From contig DAORAL010000015.1 in the NCBI GenBank assembly GCA_035344155.1, positions 1-64,000 on the forward strand: 64,000 nt of DNA, given 5' to 3'. Positions 35,568-44,310 of this stretch are shown one piece after another (position 1 is the first letter of the stretch; every line of letters begins with the position of its first letter). The notes under the pieces are model-generated. The model had not been told where the DNA came from and made no database searches. It saw only the letters and a list, made by a program, of their open reading frames with translations. The stretch comes from UBA1845 sp002338715. Lineage in GTDB: Bacteria; Planctomycetota; Phycisphaerae; UBA1845. The position numbers were made by a program, and so were the translations under genes.

Positions 35568-36665
35568 CTACGCTCGACTCGATTGCGGCAATTCCACCCC
35601 GCAAAAGATGCAGAAGCGATCGTGACCGTCCACGAAGGCGTCGCAACTCGGGCACTTCGGTACGTTCGCGACAACCTGCGCCCCACACAAAATGCAGAAG
35701 TTGTCATGCGCCTCAACAGGATTGGAACACTTCGGGCACTTCGCCTTGCCGTACGCCTGCCTGGCATCCAGCGATACCGGTGCGCCGCCGATTCTGCGGG
35801 CGGCTGGCGTCGATGGGCTCATGCGCTCAATGGCGGAATCGCGATGGTTGCGCGTGATCGCAGCCAGCATCGCCGTCGCCGAGTCGTAGCGCCCCTGGAG
35901 GCGTGTGTAGCTTTTGCGGAATACGTCGTCGAGGTATCGCGGAATGTCGGGACGGTCCATGCTCGGTAGATCGCTGCCAGCCGGTCGCGATCCGGTGAGC
36001 AATTCGTACAACACCACCGCGCAGCTATAGAGGTCGCTCCGCCCGTCCAACTCCTCGCCCGCACGCTGCTCGGGCGACATATAGACCAGCGTCCCGGCGA
36101 TGCTCTTGCCTTCATCGGTGACGAGGCTGCCCGACTGCACCAACGATGCGGTGGTGATTCCCGTGGCGCGGCCGAGTCCGAAATCGGTGAGCTTCACGTC
36201 GCCCGATTGAACGTTGTTGATGTCATTACCCACCATGCGCAGGAGGATGTTGGCGGGCTTCACGTCGCGATGCACAAGCCCCGCATCGTGGGCGGCTTGC
36301 AGTCCTTCGAGAACGCCGCGCATGATACTCTGCACCGCGACAACCGGCAGACCTTCGGGATGGTTGTCGATGACTGCTCGCAATGACGGACCATCGACAT
36401 ATTCCATGATCATATAAGGCGGATCGGCGAACGGATCGATGTCCATCGCCCGCACGATATTGGGATGGCGCAGGCCATGGACCACCACACCCTCTTGGCG
36501 AAAGTTGCGCACGTATTGCGGATCGGTCAGAATCTTGATGGCCACCACCTGATCGAGCACGTGGTGACGCGCACGCCACACCTGTCCGAAGCTGCCATGA
36601 CCGACGACTTCTTCGAGCAGATAATTGTTGATCCGATCGTTTGGTTTTGGGAGATTCACAGCCAC
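35568..36665 (-). CDS. Ser/Thr protein kinase with two C-terminal zinc ribbons
   Basis: This is a Hanks-type (PknB-like) kinase with all catalytic elements: Gly loop GHGSFGQV (22-29), Lys44 in VAIKIL, HRDVKPAN (132-139), DFG (161-163), and the GTLVYMSPEQ activation segment end. After the kinase domain (to about 285) come two zinc ribbons, CPKCSNPVEAHDNFCILCG and CPSCDAFVDGHDRFCIFCG. There is no transmembrane helix or PASTA domain, so it is cytosolic. GTG 36665 is the longest start; GTG 36659, with GAGG six bases upstream, is more likely. As first gene of the cluster it may control ESCRT-like assembly by phosphorylation; this is inferred from position. Confidence 0.9.
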   Translation of the reverse strand: MAVNLPKPNDRINNYLLEEVVGHGSFGQVWRARHHVLDQVVAIKILTDPQYVRNFRQEGVVVHGLRHPNIVRAMDIDPFADPPYMIMEYVDGPSLRAVIDNHPEGLPVVAVQSIMRGVLEGLQAAHDAGLVHRDVKPANILLRMVGNDINNVQSGDVKLTDFGLGRATGITTASLVQSGSLVTDEGKSIAGTLVYMSPEQRAGEELDGRSDLYSCAVVLYELLTGSRPAGSDLPSMDRPDIPRYLDDVFRKSYTRLQGRYDSATAMLAAITRNHRDSAIERMSPSTPAARRIGGAPVSLDARQAYGKAKCPKCSNPVEAHDNFCILCGAQVVANVPKCPSCDAFVDGHDRFCIFCGVELPQSSRA

Positions 36666-36771
36666 CTCTTCTTGTCAGTCAGCCGAGTTTATCTGACGAT
36701 CAACCCAAGCAAACAAGCCACACACACCAACTTCCAATCGCTGCAACGAAAACAGCTCGACCTGAACGGAG

Positions 36772-37176
36772 TTACAATTGATCCTCGAAGTGAGAGGCCT
36801 GAAAGTCGCAAACTATAAAATTATAGACCCCCGCACATAGGATTCCAAGGAGCAGCACCATCCACGTCAGCGCACCATTCACGCTCCAGTTGGCCAGATA
36901 GAACGCCAGCAGCGCATCGATCGCGACAAGTCCCAACAACAGCAGACCAGCCGCGACATTCGAATCCTGCTTCACCACCCGACCGGTCACGAAGAACGCA
37001 GCCCAGGGCAATACCAACACCAAGCCCAACCAGACCAAGACACCCTTGAGGACCGACCAGATCGTCTGCAGTTGCTCGGGGTGTTTGTAGAACCAGAAAC
37101 CGCTGGCTGCACACGCCATGATGAGAATCGCGGTGAGCACTTTCCCGCCGACATATTTACCGATTGTGGCGAACAT
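36772..37176 (-). CDS. Small membrane protein upstream of the kinase
   Basis: The product is a 134-residue protein with four hydrophobic helices (VLTAILIMACAASGFWFY; VLVWLGLVLVLPWAAFFV; VAAGLLLLGLVAIDALLAF; LTWMVLLLGILCAGVYNFIV) and a short charged C-terminus. No known family is recognised. It is on the same strand as the kinase cluster, 106 bp upstream, and could either be its first gene or a separate unit. The ATG at 37176 has GGAGGATTCC-type sequence just upstream on the coding strand. Confidence 0.7.
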   Translation of the reverse strand: MFATIGKYVGGKVLTAILIMACAASGFWFYKHPEQLQTIWSVLKGVLVWLGLVLVLPWAAFFVTGRVVKQDSNVAAGLLLLGLVAIDALLAFYLANWSVNGALTWMVLLLGILCAGVYNFIVCDFQASHFEDQL

Positions 37177-37250
37177 GGAATCCTCCGAGATTCAATAATG
37201 GGCCCGCGTCGACGCGAACCGATTCCAATGAGAGTTTAACCCACACACGG

Positions 37251-37277
37251 GGGCCGGGCGATTAGAAAGCCCAGCCC
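37251..37277 (-). terminator. GC-rich hairpin between GGDEF gene and membrane-protein gene
   Basis: GGGCCGGGC (37251-37259) can pair with GCCCAGCCC (37269-37277) around a 9-base loop with a single mismatch. It lies 80 bp downstream of the GGDEF gene's stop on the coding strand. The T-run expected of an intrinsic terminator is missing, so the call is tentative. Confidence 0.35.
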
Positions 37278-37359
37278 TTTGTATACCGGCATATTCGCGA
37301 TTTTGACGCAAATATCCGCGTCGCCGTGGGGAATATGGTATGAGAAAAGGTCCGTCGCG

Positions 37360-38769
37360 TCAGGCGGGCGGATGTGCGCCCTGTCGGACAGATTTCTGGG
37401 TTGAGTGTTTGGCTTCGTACAGGCTGAGGTCGGCGAGTCGCACCAGTTCGTCAGGATCGTCTGAGCTGAGATCCGAAAGGCTCGCGGTGCCGACGCTGAA
37501 TCCGACGGAACAGTCGGGATATTGAATGGCGATCAGCTCGGCGAATCGCTCCCGAAGTCGGTCCGCAAATCCCCGGGCCTGCTGGTTTTCGGCCTGTGGC
37601 ATCAACACGACAAACTCATCACCGCCATACCGCGCGGCAATATCAGACGATCGCAACTCCTGCTCGATCGTGGTTGCGGCCAGCTTGAGTATCTCGTCAC
37701 CGCGCTGGTGACCGTGCGTGTCATTGACCACTTTGAACTTGTCGAGATCGATCATGACGCATGCGAGCGACGAACCGTAGCGTTTCGATTCCGAAAACCG
37801 CTGCGCCAAGAACTCGTTGAAGTGGCGGCGATTGTAGAGCCCGGTAAGCGGATCACGCGACGCGAGTTCCTGAAGCTGCCGCGTCCTTTCCTGGACGCGA
37901 TGTTCCAGATAGGAATTGAGTTCGGTGATCTCCAGGTGCTTCTGTTGAAGTCGGTCGGCCATCTCGTTGTATGCGACCGCCAATTCGCCAATCTCGTCGC
38001 CACCACCGACATGGCAACGGGCGTCAAGGTCTCCGTCGGCAAACTGAGAAATCGATCGCGTCAGTGCCGCCAACGGTCGCAACAACCGAAGGACCAGCAA
38101 ATAAGCCAGCGGAACCGTCAGACACACAATCAGCACCGCGATCCCGCTGAGCAACTCAGAAGCCGCTTTGACCTCGGCCAGCGTCTGTTCCAACGAGTAA
38201 CCGATGCGCACGTAACCAATCAGCTGATTCGCTGATTCAACATCGGTGCCAGGAGTGAATTCACCTTCATCAAACGTTGAGCTGAGAATCGGAAATGTCA
38301 CATCGAGATAATCTTCATCGAATTCGGCCAGTGACATGCGCACCGGTTGGCCAATGGTCGTATCGGGCGTCACGCCTTCGGTGACGGCATGACTGTGTGC
38401 GTGCTGCTCTCCTTCGATCGTCGTCACTTTGCGCCCCTGCGCATCCATGAACGAAACAAACAGAAGGGACTTCGACTTCATGTAGCGCGACGCCAACGCC
38501 CGAAGCGCTTTATCGCCGAGTGAAAATTCATCCGACGCCTTGAACGCGAGAAGTGCGGCTTCCTGGCGACAGTGGTCCATCTGAATTCGGCGGACAATCA
38601 GCGAGGCGTGGTCAGCGGTTACACTTCCAACCACCACGCCAACCGCCAATGCGAGTCCCACCACCAGGCATGTAAACTTGAGTTGCAGGCCGGGACGCAC
38701 AAACCGCTGCCACCAATTCAGGTTCTGACAAAGCGTGCAATCATTCGTTGGTACTGTTTCTTCAGACAT
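37360..38769 (-). CDS. HAMP-GGDEF diguanylate cyclase
   Basis: From ATG 38769 (469 residues; the frame is open to 38859) the protein has an N-terminal CTLC segment, a membrane helix (FTCLVVGLALAVGVVVGSV), a periplasmic sensor domain of about 150 residues, a second helix (LLSGIAVLIVCLTVPLAYLL) and a HAMP linker (RPLAALTRSISQFADGDLDA). A coiled coil and a GGDEF domain follow (DPLTGLYNRRHF ... RYGGDEFVVLMP). The catalytic GGDEF is intact, and RSSD five residues before it forms the product-inhibition I-site. It should synthesise cyclic di-GMP in response to an extracytoplasmic signal. No EAL or PilZ partner is in the window. Confidence 0.9.
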   Translation of the reverse strand: MSEETVPTNDCTLCQNLNWWQRFVRPGLQLKFTCLVVGLALAVGVVVGSVTADHASLIVRRIQMDHCRQEAALLAFKASDEFSLGDKALRALASRYMKSKSLLFVSFMDAQGRKVTTIEGEQHAHSHAVTEGVTPDTTIGQPVRMSLAEFDEDYLDVTFPILSSTFDEGEFTPGTDVESANQLIGYVRIGYSLEQTLAEVKAASELLSGIAVLIVCLTVPLAYLLVLRLLRPLAALTRSISQFADGDLDARCHVGGGDEIGELAVAYNEMADRLQQKHLEITELNSYLEHRVQERTRQLQELASRDPLTGLYNRRHFNEFLAQRFSESKRYGSSLACVMIDLDKFKVVNDTHGHQRGDEILKLAATTIEQELRSSDIAARYGGDEFVVLMPQAENQQARGFADRLRERFAELIAIQYPDCSVGFSVGTASLSDLSSDDPDELVRLADLSLYEAKHSTQKSVRQGAHPPA

Positions 38770-39105
38770 GGACTCTGTCGTAACGTGTTCTGTCAGCCTG
38801 TGTTGGACGTGCCCGAGGTGCGACGAAGCGCACGCGTCCGCCATGGAACCAAGGTCCATTAATGGACTGGTTCGCCCATTGAATATCGACCCATCAGCGC
38901 GCGGTCTGGAGACCCATTGTCATGCAGGATCAGACATTCGTTAGGCAAATGCTGTACAACCACGACTGTTCAGTGATGTTGAATTGATTTGCTGAAGGTG
39001 GACCGACATCGGGCGGACGCGTAGCCCGGCGGAAGTGCGCAGGGAGCGAAGACGACGTCGCCTCAGCTATCGTCCAATCGGTTGGAAACTCGGTGTTGAT
39101 CGAAT
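38770..39105. other. Intergenic region upstream of GGDEF gene
   Basis: The stretch holds the possible N-terminal extension of the GGDEF gene (to 38859) and then about 245 bases without a gene. No repeat or RNA structure is apparent. The GGDEF promoter is presumably here. Confidence 0.35.
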
Positions 39106-40125
39106 TTATGTCTCTGCCGTGTGCCTGGTGAAGGTTACCTCGACATCCTTGGCGCCGGCACGGGAACGCAGTCCATCCATCGCCTCGGCCACCTCTTTGG
39201 ACATCCGCGAGTTGGGAAACTCTTCGGTGATCTGAACGCCGATTTCGAGGGCATCGCGCCAACGGTGTTCGTTGACCGCGAATTGAAACTGGGTCCCCAG
39301 TTGGAGGAGCTTGGCTTTGAACACGCTGCGGGCGGTCTCTTCGAGTTCGCGGGCTTCTTCACGGGTCAGGTATGCATCCAGTTCGCGCAGTACACTGATC
39401 GCCTCATCGACATCATCACGCCCGCAGGCACTTTTCCATACGCCCAACAGTTCCTGCTTGCGCTTGGCTTTACGCTGAACCAGCGCCTCACGAAGCTTGC
39501 CGACCCGCGGTTCATCCGGAAGTGCATGGTGGAGACGTTCGATCTCCTTTTCCGCCCTTTCCCAGTCGTTCAATTTGAACAAGTGTTCGATCATCTGCGA
39601 CGCCTGCTCAAACTTCGTGCGCATGGCCGTGTGACGCGCCTCTTCGATTTCTCTTCGAAGGACAGCCGCTTCATCGGTGAACCCGAATCGGCTTTCCATT
39701 TCATCCACGAGGCGGATACCGGCATCCCACGATTCCGTGCGGATGACCGTACGAATCGTCTCGCGCAGGCGATCAATCTCGATTTCACGGTTGGAAAGCG
39801 ACCGAGCCGCGTCCGACAATGCACTGTTTTCAGCAATGCGTGCAAGCAAAGCGCTCTGCTTGAGACTCAACTCGTGCATGTCGCGGAGCTGTCCATACAA
39901 CCGAAAGGAGTTGGACTCGATCTTGACCTGCAAGGCGACAATCACCAGCGTCAGCACACCGACGAGAGCGACAATCGCCCCTCCCAGCACCATCCAAAAG
40001 CGATCCATCCCTTCAGCGCGCACGATGCCCGTGATAATCGGCACCAACCCCACAACGATGATGAGCGCACCGGTGAGGTTTGCGACTGCTTGGGTCTTGG
40101 CCAATCGTGATGACGTGGTTTTCAT
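39106..40125 (-). CDS. Membrane-anchored helical-repeat protein
   Basis: The ATG at 40125 has GAGG seven bases upstream (339 residues). Two N-terminal helices (LTGALIIVVGLVPIITGIV; MVLGGAIVALVGVLTLVIV) are followed by a coiled coil and TPR-like helical pairs: LNDWERAEKEIERLHHALPD, DDVDEAISVLRELDAYLTRE, HRWRDALEIGVQITEEFPNS. The repeats probably bind proteins on the cytoplasmic side. I recognise no specific family. It is transcribed in the same direction as its downstream GGDEF neighbour but is well separated from it. Confidence 0.75.
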   Translation of the reverse strand: MKTTSSRLAKTQAVANLTGALIIVVGLVPIITGIVRAEGMDRFWMVLGGAIVALVGVLTLVIVALQVKIESNSFRLYGQLRDMHELSLKQSALLARIAENSALSDAARSLSNREIEIDRLRETIRTVIRTESWDAGIRLVDEMESRFGFTDEAAVLRREIEEARHTAMRTKFEQASQMIEHLFKLNDWERAEKEIERLHHALPDEPRVGKLREALVQRKAKRKQELLGVWKSACGRDDVDEAISVLRELDAYLTREEARELEETARSVFKAKLLQLGTQFQFAVNEHRWRDALEIGVQITEEFPNSRMSKEVAEAMDGLRSRAGAKDVEVTFTRHTAET

Positions 40126-40409
40126 GGATACGCCTCGCAAACGAAGATTTCAATCCCAACCCGGACGTGCTGGACTCATCCATTGGATCGGTTACACGAT
40201 TGCACGAACCTTAATCGCAATTGCGGTTGGCACGCCAGAATTAAGCATTGGAGAACTGGCGCGAGAGCGCTTTTGCGATGCTTCAATCTAGGGGTGAGGT
40301 TGTGTCAAGTCAACAGAATTGCAGTACCACGGACATTCCTTGCCGGATTCAGCCACTCACTGCTGCCGGTCTGGATCAGGCCGAGATGATCGCGTTCTGA
40401 AATGAAGCA

Positions 40410-40667
40410 TTACTTACTCGGGGGACGCACCGCCGATTTGGGTGCTCCGTTCGCGGACTGCTTCTCTGCCCTCTTGGCCATCAACGCATCTTCCTTGCGC
40501 TCGTGCTCCTCGGCTTCACGGCGCTTCTTCAAAGCCTCGCGAGCGATCTTGGCATTCTCGTCAATGTCCCGATTCGTGATGGCGATCTCATGCCCGACGA
40601 TGCGCAGAAATGTCAGCGCCCCGTACAAGCCCCCTGTCACCATTGCGAATATGAACCACCGATTCAT
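40410..40667 (-). CDS. Small membrane protein with charged helical tail
   Basis: The ATG at 40667 has GGGGAT six bases upstream, giving 85 residues; the open frame extends to 40772 but without a ribosome site. One membrane helix (WFIFAMVTGGLYGALTFL) is followed by a long charged helix (IDENAKIAREALKKRREAEE) and a basic, Pro/Ser-rich end. Function is unknown. It lies downstream of ilvE on the same strand. Confidence 0.65.
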   Translation of the reverse strand: MNRWFIFAMVTGGLYGALTFLRIVGHEIAITNRDIDENAKIAREALKKRREAEEHERKEDALMAKRAEKQSANGAPKSAVRPPSK

Positions 40668-40843
40668 CTGCAAATCCCCGAACACCTTGACGGCGATTGG
40701 CATATCGGCAGAACAAATGCGGCAGTGAAGATCGGCGTTCAACGAAACCAAACGCACCTTGACCACGCCCACACGTGTCGTCGATGGTGGGGTTCAGCGG
40801 TTTGGGTTGGCGATTGCAAAAATAGACAACGCGATTCGCGGTT

Positions 40844-41893
40844 TCAGCCTTCGATGGTGCGAAGCCACCCGTGCGTGTCCGGCTCCTCGCCGAGTTGGAT
40901 CGCCCGCAGTTTGTTGTACAGCTTCGTCGAAATCGGGCCCGGTTCGCCATCCGGCGAATAGACCACCTCGCGCTCGCGGTATCGAATCGATCCGATTGGG
41001 GTGATGACTGCGGCTGTCCCGCAACAACCGGCTTCTGCGAAATCGAAAATTTCTTCGATATCAATCGGCCGGCGCTCGGGGCGCAACCCCATCTCGTCGG
41101 CCAACGTGACGAGCGACTTGTTGGTGATCGACGGGAGGATCGAATCGCTCTTGGGCGTGAGGTACTGACCGTCCTTGGTGATCGCGAAGAAATTCGCCGG
41201 ACCGGATTCATCGATGTACTTGCGCTCTTTGGCGTCGAGATAGACCACATCGGCGTAGCCCTTCTCGCGAGCAGCGGCTCCTGCCCGCAGACTGGCTGCG
41301 TAGTTGCCGCCGACCTTGGCATCCCCCACGCCCAGCGGCGCTGCACGGTCCACCTTCTCTTCAACGATCATCTTGACCGGTTTGAATCCGTTCTTGAAGT
41401 ACGGACCCACCGGTGTCACGAAAACCATCAGCATGTAGTCGTCGGAAGGTTTCACGCCGACGCGCGGTCCAATGCCAATGAGGAGCGGTCGAATGTAAAG
41501 CGACGCGCCCGTGCCATAGGGTGGCACAAACCGTCGATTCGCCTGCACGACGCGATCGACAGCCTCAAGGAACATATCGATCGGCGGAGGCGCCATGAGG
41601 ATCTTGCGGGCGGTATAGTCCATGCGCTTTGCATTTTCGTCGGCGCGGAAGACCACAACGTCGCCGCTCTTGGTCTCAAAAGCCTTGAGCCCTTCGAAGC
41701 ACTCTTGCCCGTAGTGCAGACACGTGGAGGCCATGTGGATCGGAATGTTTTCGTCCTCGGTCAAGACGCCGTCATCCCACTGACCGTTGCTGAATGTGTA
41801 GCGAATATTGCAGTCGGTCTTGGTGTATCCGAAGATGAGCTCGGACCAGTTCAGGTTGGCTTTTTGCGTTTCGTGTGTCTCAGTGTTGCTCAT
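40844..41893 (-). CDS. ilvE: Branched-chain amino acid aminotransferase
   Basis: AGGAGG lies seven bases upstream of ATG 41893 (349 residues). This is a fold-type IV PLP enzyme of the longer IlvE/BCAT2-type class: the substrate motif LHYGQECFEGLKAF, the IRPLLIGIGPRVGV strand, the PLP-Lys motif AKVGGNYAASL, DESGPANFFAI, and the cofactor motif GCCGTAAVITPIGSI. It transaminates leucine, isoleucine and valine with 2-oxoglutarate. Other branched-chain pathway genes are absent nearby. It follows the lolD gene by about 60 bp and may be in the same operon. Confidence 0.93.
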   Translation of the reverse strand: MSNTETHETQKANLNWSELIFGYTKTDCNIRYTFSNGQWDDGVLTEDENIPIHMASTCLHYGQECFEGLKAFETKSGDVVVFRADENAKRMDYTARKILMAPPPIDMFLEAVDRVVQANRRFVPPYGTGASLYIRPLLIGIGPRVGVKPSDDYMLMVFVTPVGPYFKNGFKPVKMIVEEKVDRAAPLGVGDAKVGGNYAASLRAGAAAREKGYADVVYLDAKERKYIDESGPANFFAITKDGQYLTPKSDSILPSITNKSLVTLADEMGLRPERRPIDIEEIFDFAEAGCCGTAAVITPIGSIRYREREVVYSPDGEPGPISTKLYNKLRAIQLGEEPDTHGWLRTIEG

Positions 41894-41956
41894 CGTCTAC
41901 CTCCTGAGTTCGAGTGGACGCCCAACTTGTTATCGACAGACTTCTTATCGACCGAG

Positions 41957-42643
41957 TCAGGCTTCGATTCGACCGTCAACAAGCCGCACCTGTCGGTCAG
42001 CCTGATTGGCGATGTTCGGGTCGTGCGTGACCAGCACGATGGTCTGCCCGTTGCGGTTCAGCCCGCGCAGGCATTCCATGATTCCCTTGCCCATTTTAGC
42101 GTCCAGATTACCGGTTGGCTCGTCAGCAAGCAAAAATCGCGGTTCGTTCATGATCGCACGGGCAATCGCCACCCGTTGACGCTCACCCCCGGAGAGTTCC
42201 TTCGGGCGGTGCTTGAGGCGATCCTTCAAACCTACGGTATCGAGGATTTCGGCTGCTTTCGCGCGGGCGGATCGGCTGGATGCGAACCATTTCGTCATCG
42301 ACGTCCCGACCAGACGCGGCATGAGCACGTTCTCCAGCACGTTGAATTCCGGCAGCAGGTGGTAAAACTGAAAGACAAATCCGACGTCTTTGTTGCGAAT
42401 GGCGTCGCGTCGCCAGGTGCTGGCTGCGAACAGATCCTCGCCGCCCAATGACACCGTTCCCTGGTCGGGCTTGTCGAGCGCCCCGAGAATGTGCAGCAGT
42501 GTGCTCTTACCGCAGCCGCTCGCGCCGGTGATAGCCAACATCTCGCCCTGTTGAACATCCAGGTTCACCCCGCGCAAAACGTTCACCTTGGTCTTGCCGA
42601 GCGAGTACGTCTTATGAAGTTTGGTTGCACGTGCCAGGACCAA
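41957..42643 (-). CDS. lolD: LolD-type ABC transporter ATP-binding protein
   Basis: A TTG start at 42643, with GGAG eight bases upstream, gives 228 residues. All ATPase motifs are intact: Walker A GASGCGKST, Q-loop FVFQFYHLLPE, signature LSGGERQR, Walker B FLLADEP, and the H-loop THD. The FQFYHLLPEFNVLENVLMP pattern is characteristic of the LolD/MacB branch. With the permease encoded just upstream it should form an exporter that releases lipoproteins from the inner membrane. An insertion of about eight residues (GTSMTKWFASSR) precedes the signature helix, unlike the usual LolD. Confidence 0.88.
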   Translation of the reverse strand: MVLARATKLHKTYSLGKTKVNVLRGVNLDVQQGEMLAITGASGCGKSTLLHILGALDKPDQGTVSLGGEDLFAASTWRRDAIRNKDVGFVFQFYHLLPEFNVLENVLMPRLVGTSMTKWFASSRSARAKAAEILDTVGLKDRLKHRPKELSGGERQRVAIARAIMNEPRFLLADEPTGNLDAKMGKGIMECLRGLNRNGQTIVLVTHDPNIANQADRQVRLVDGRIEA

Positions 42644-42673
42644 TTCGGTCGCTCCAATCTATCCCTGTAAATG

Positions 42674-44239
42674 CTATTCGTAGCGTAGCGTCTTGACCGG
42701 CCAAACCCATGCGGCTTTCATCGCTGGCACCAGCGCCCCGAGCGTCGACGTCAGGACAGCCATCAAAAAGACTGCCGCAATCACCGACGGCTTGACCACA
42801 CTGGGAATGCGATCAAACGTGTAGACTTCCGGCGACCAGACCTGCAGGCTCGGATTAAAAGCGGCCAGCCAACTCTGAATTTCGTTGATGTTCGCGACCA
42901 CCGTCGTCCCGGTCAAAATGCCGAGGATGCCGCCAATCACCCCGATGATCGCACCGTACATGATGAAGATCATCGCCACACCCACGGAAGTCGCCCCGAG
43001 ACTCTTGATGATGCCGATGTCGCGGGTCTTTTGCAGCACAATCATGTAGAAGACCACACCGATGAGTACGATCGCGACCACGCTGATGATCCCGAAGAGA
43101 ATCGTGACGAGAACTTTTTCCTTCTCGACAGCTTGGATGAACGCCTGCTGGCGGGTTTCCCATGTATCCACACCCACGCCGCTGAGCAGGTCGGCTTCAT
43201 ATCGCGTGACATTGCCGGCCAACGTCCCCAGAAACTCGTTCCAGACCTCTTCAATTTTGGGCAGCGCTTTGTTGTAGTCCTTCCCATCTTTCAGGCTGAC
43301 GAGAAGTTGCGAAGCCCGCGGTTCGGTGAACGAGCCATCGACGCGCTCGAGCGGGCCCATGCTGAGGTATTCCTGAAACAGCTTGAAATCCACATACACA
43401 CAGATTTTGTCGATTTCGTAGACCTTGGTTCGCGAATCGTCGATGTTGCGCATCGCGACGGGGATGGGGTTCTCGGCGATGGTCCCGCGCGAAGTGAGCG
43501 GCAGAATCGTCAGGACAATTTCTGCGCCGCGATCGAGAATGTTGCGGTTGTAGACGCCATTCCTGTCGCGGCTGAACACGACATCGGTACCGATGATGAT
43601 CCCCGGCAGCGGATTTCCTTCGTATCCGGGTAGTCCGAAGTGCTGTTCAAAACCACCGACGCCATGTGGCGACCGATAGTCCGGTTCGGCAATATCCGTG
43701 TGATCAACTTTGTCTTCATCGCGATTCTTAAGGTACTCGCGATGGGCGGCTTCCAACCGTTCGGGCAGAATCGAATTGCCCTTCATATCGATACCAGCCA
43801 CGGGCTGCTGAACGAGCCCGAGCGACGTGGTATCGGGATAGTATCGATCGTAATAGAGGCTTTCGCGAAAGTTGTTGACGGCGCAATACGAATCAAAATC
43901 GATCGCGACGATGCGCACCGGTTTGGTGAAGCTGCTCACCGGCTCACGCAAGATGCCATAGCTGTAGATCACCGGAGTGACGACATCGATCTCCTCGGGC
44001 ATCTTTTCTTTGAGGTACGCGGAGAATTCCTCGTAATAGGGAAACCCCTGAAGCGTCGAGTTGTCGATGATGATGTCGCCGAGCAAACCGCGCGAATGCT
44101 GCTTGATGTTGTCCAGAAATCCATCCATGACGCTGAAGACAATCAGCACCATCGCCACGCACAGCCACACGCTCAGGATCGAGAAGACAGCCACCCACTT
44201 GCTGATGAGATATCGAAAGGTCAGAAAAAGCTTGTACAT
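42674..44239 (-). CDS. LolC/LolE-type ABC transporter permease (FtsX domain)
   Basis: The product has 521 residues. One N-terminal helix (WVAVFSILSVWLCVAMVLIV) is followed by a large periplasmic domain of about 350 residues. Three C-terminal helices with the FtsX pattern come next (VTILFGIISVVAIVLIGVVF; DIGIIKSLGATSVGVAMIFI; AAVFLMAVLTSTLGALVPAM, then WVWPVKTLRYE). The KTRDIGIIKSLGA coupling-helix motif is typical of LolC/E. The periplasmic domain is larger than in the enteric proteins and contains a long Asp/Arg-rich insert. A single permease suggests a homodimeric (LolF-like) transporter. It is encoded 30 bp before lolD. Confidence 0.85.
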   Translation of the reverse strand: MYKLFLTFRYLISKWVAVFSILSVWLCVAMVLIVFSVMDGFLDNIKQHSRGLLGDIIIDNSTLQGFPYYEEFSAYLKEKMPEEIDVVTPVIYSYGILREPVSSFTKPVRIVAIDFDSYCAVNNFRESLYYDRYYPDTTSLGLVQQPVAGIDMKGNSILPERLEAAHREYLKNRDEDKVDHTDIAEPDYRSPHGVGGFEQHFGLPGYEGNPLPGIIIGTDVVFSRDRNGVYNRNILDRGAEIVLTILPLTSRGTIAENPIPVAMRNIDDSRTKVYEIDKICVYVDFKLFQEYLSMGPLERVDGSFTEPRASQLLVSLKDGKDYNKALPKIEEVWNEFLGTLAGNVTRYEADLLSGVGVDTWETRQQAFIQAVEKEKVLVTILFGIISVVAIVLIGVVFYMIVLQKTRDIGIIKSLGATSVGVAMIFIMYGAIIGVIGGILGILTGTTVVANINEIQSWLAAFNPSLQVWSPEVYTFDRIPSVVKPSVIAAVFLMAVLTSTLGALVPAMKAAWVWPVKTLRYE

Positions 44240-44310
44240 GAGTGTCCGTCTCGTGAGGGCTGATGCCGCAGGTTATGGTGCCACGTGGTGACACCACACG
44301 TAGCGTCACC

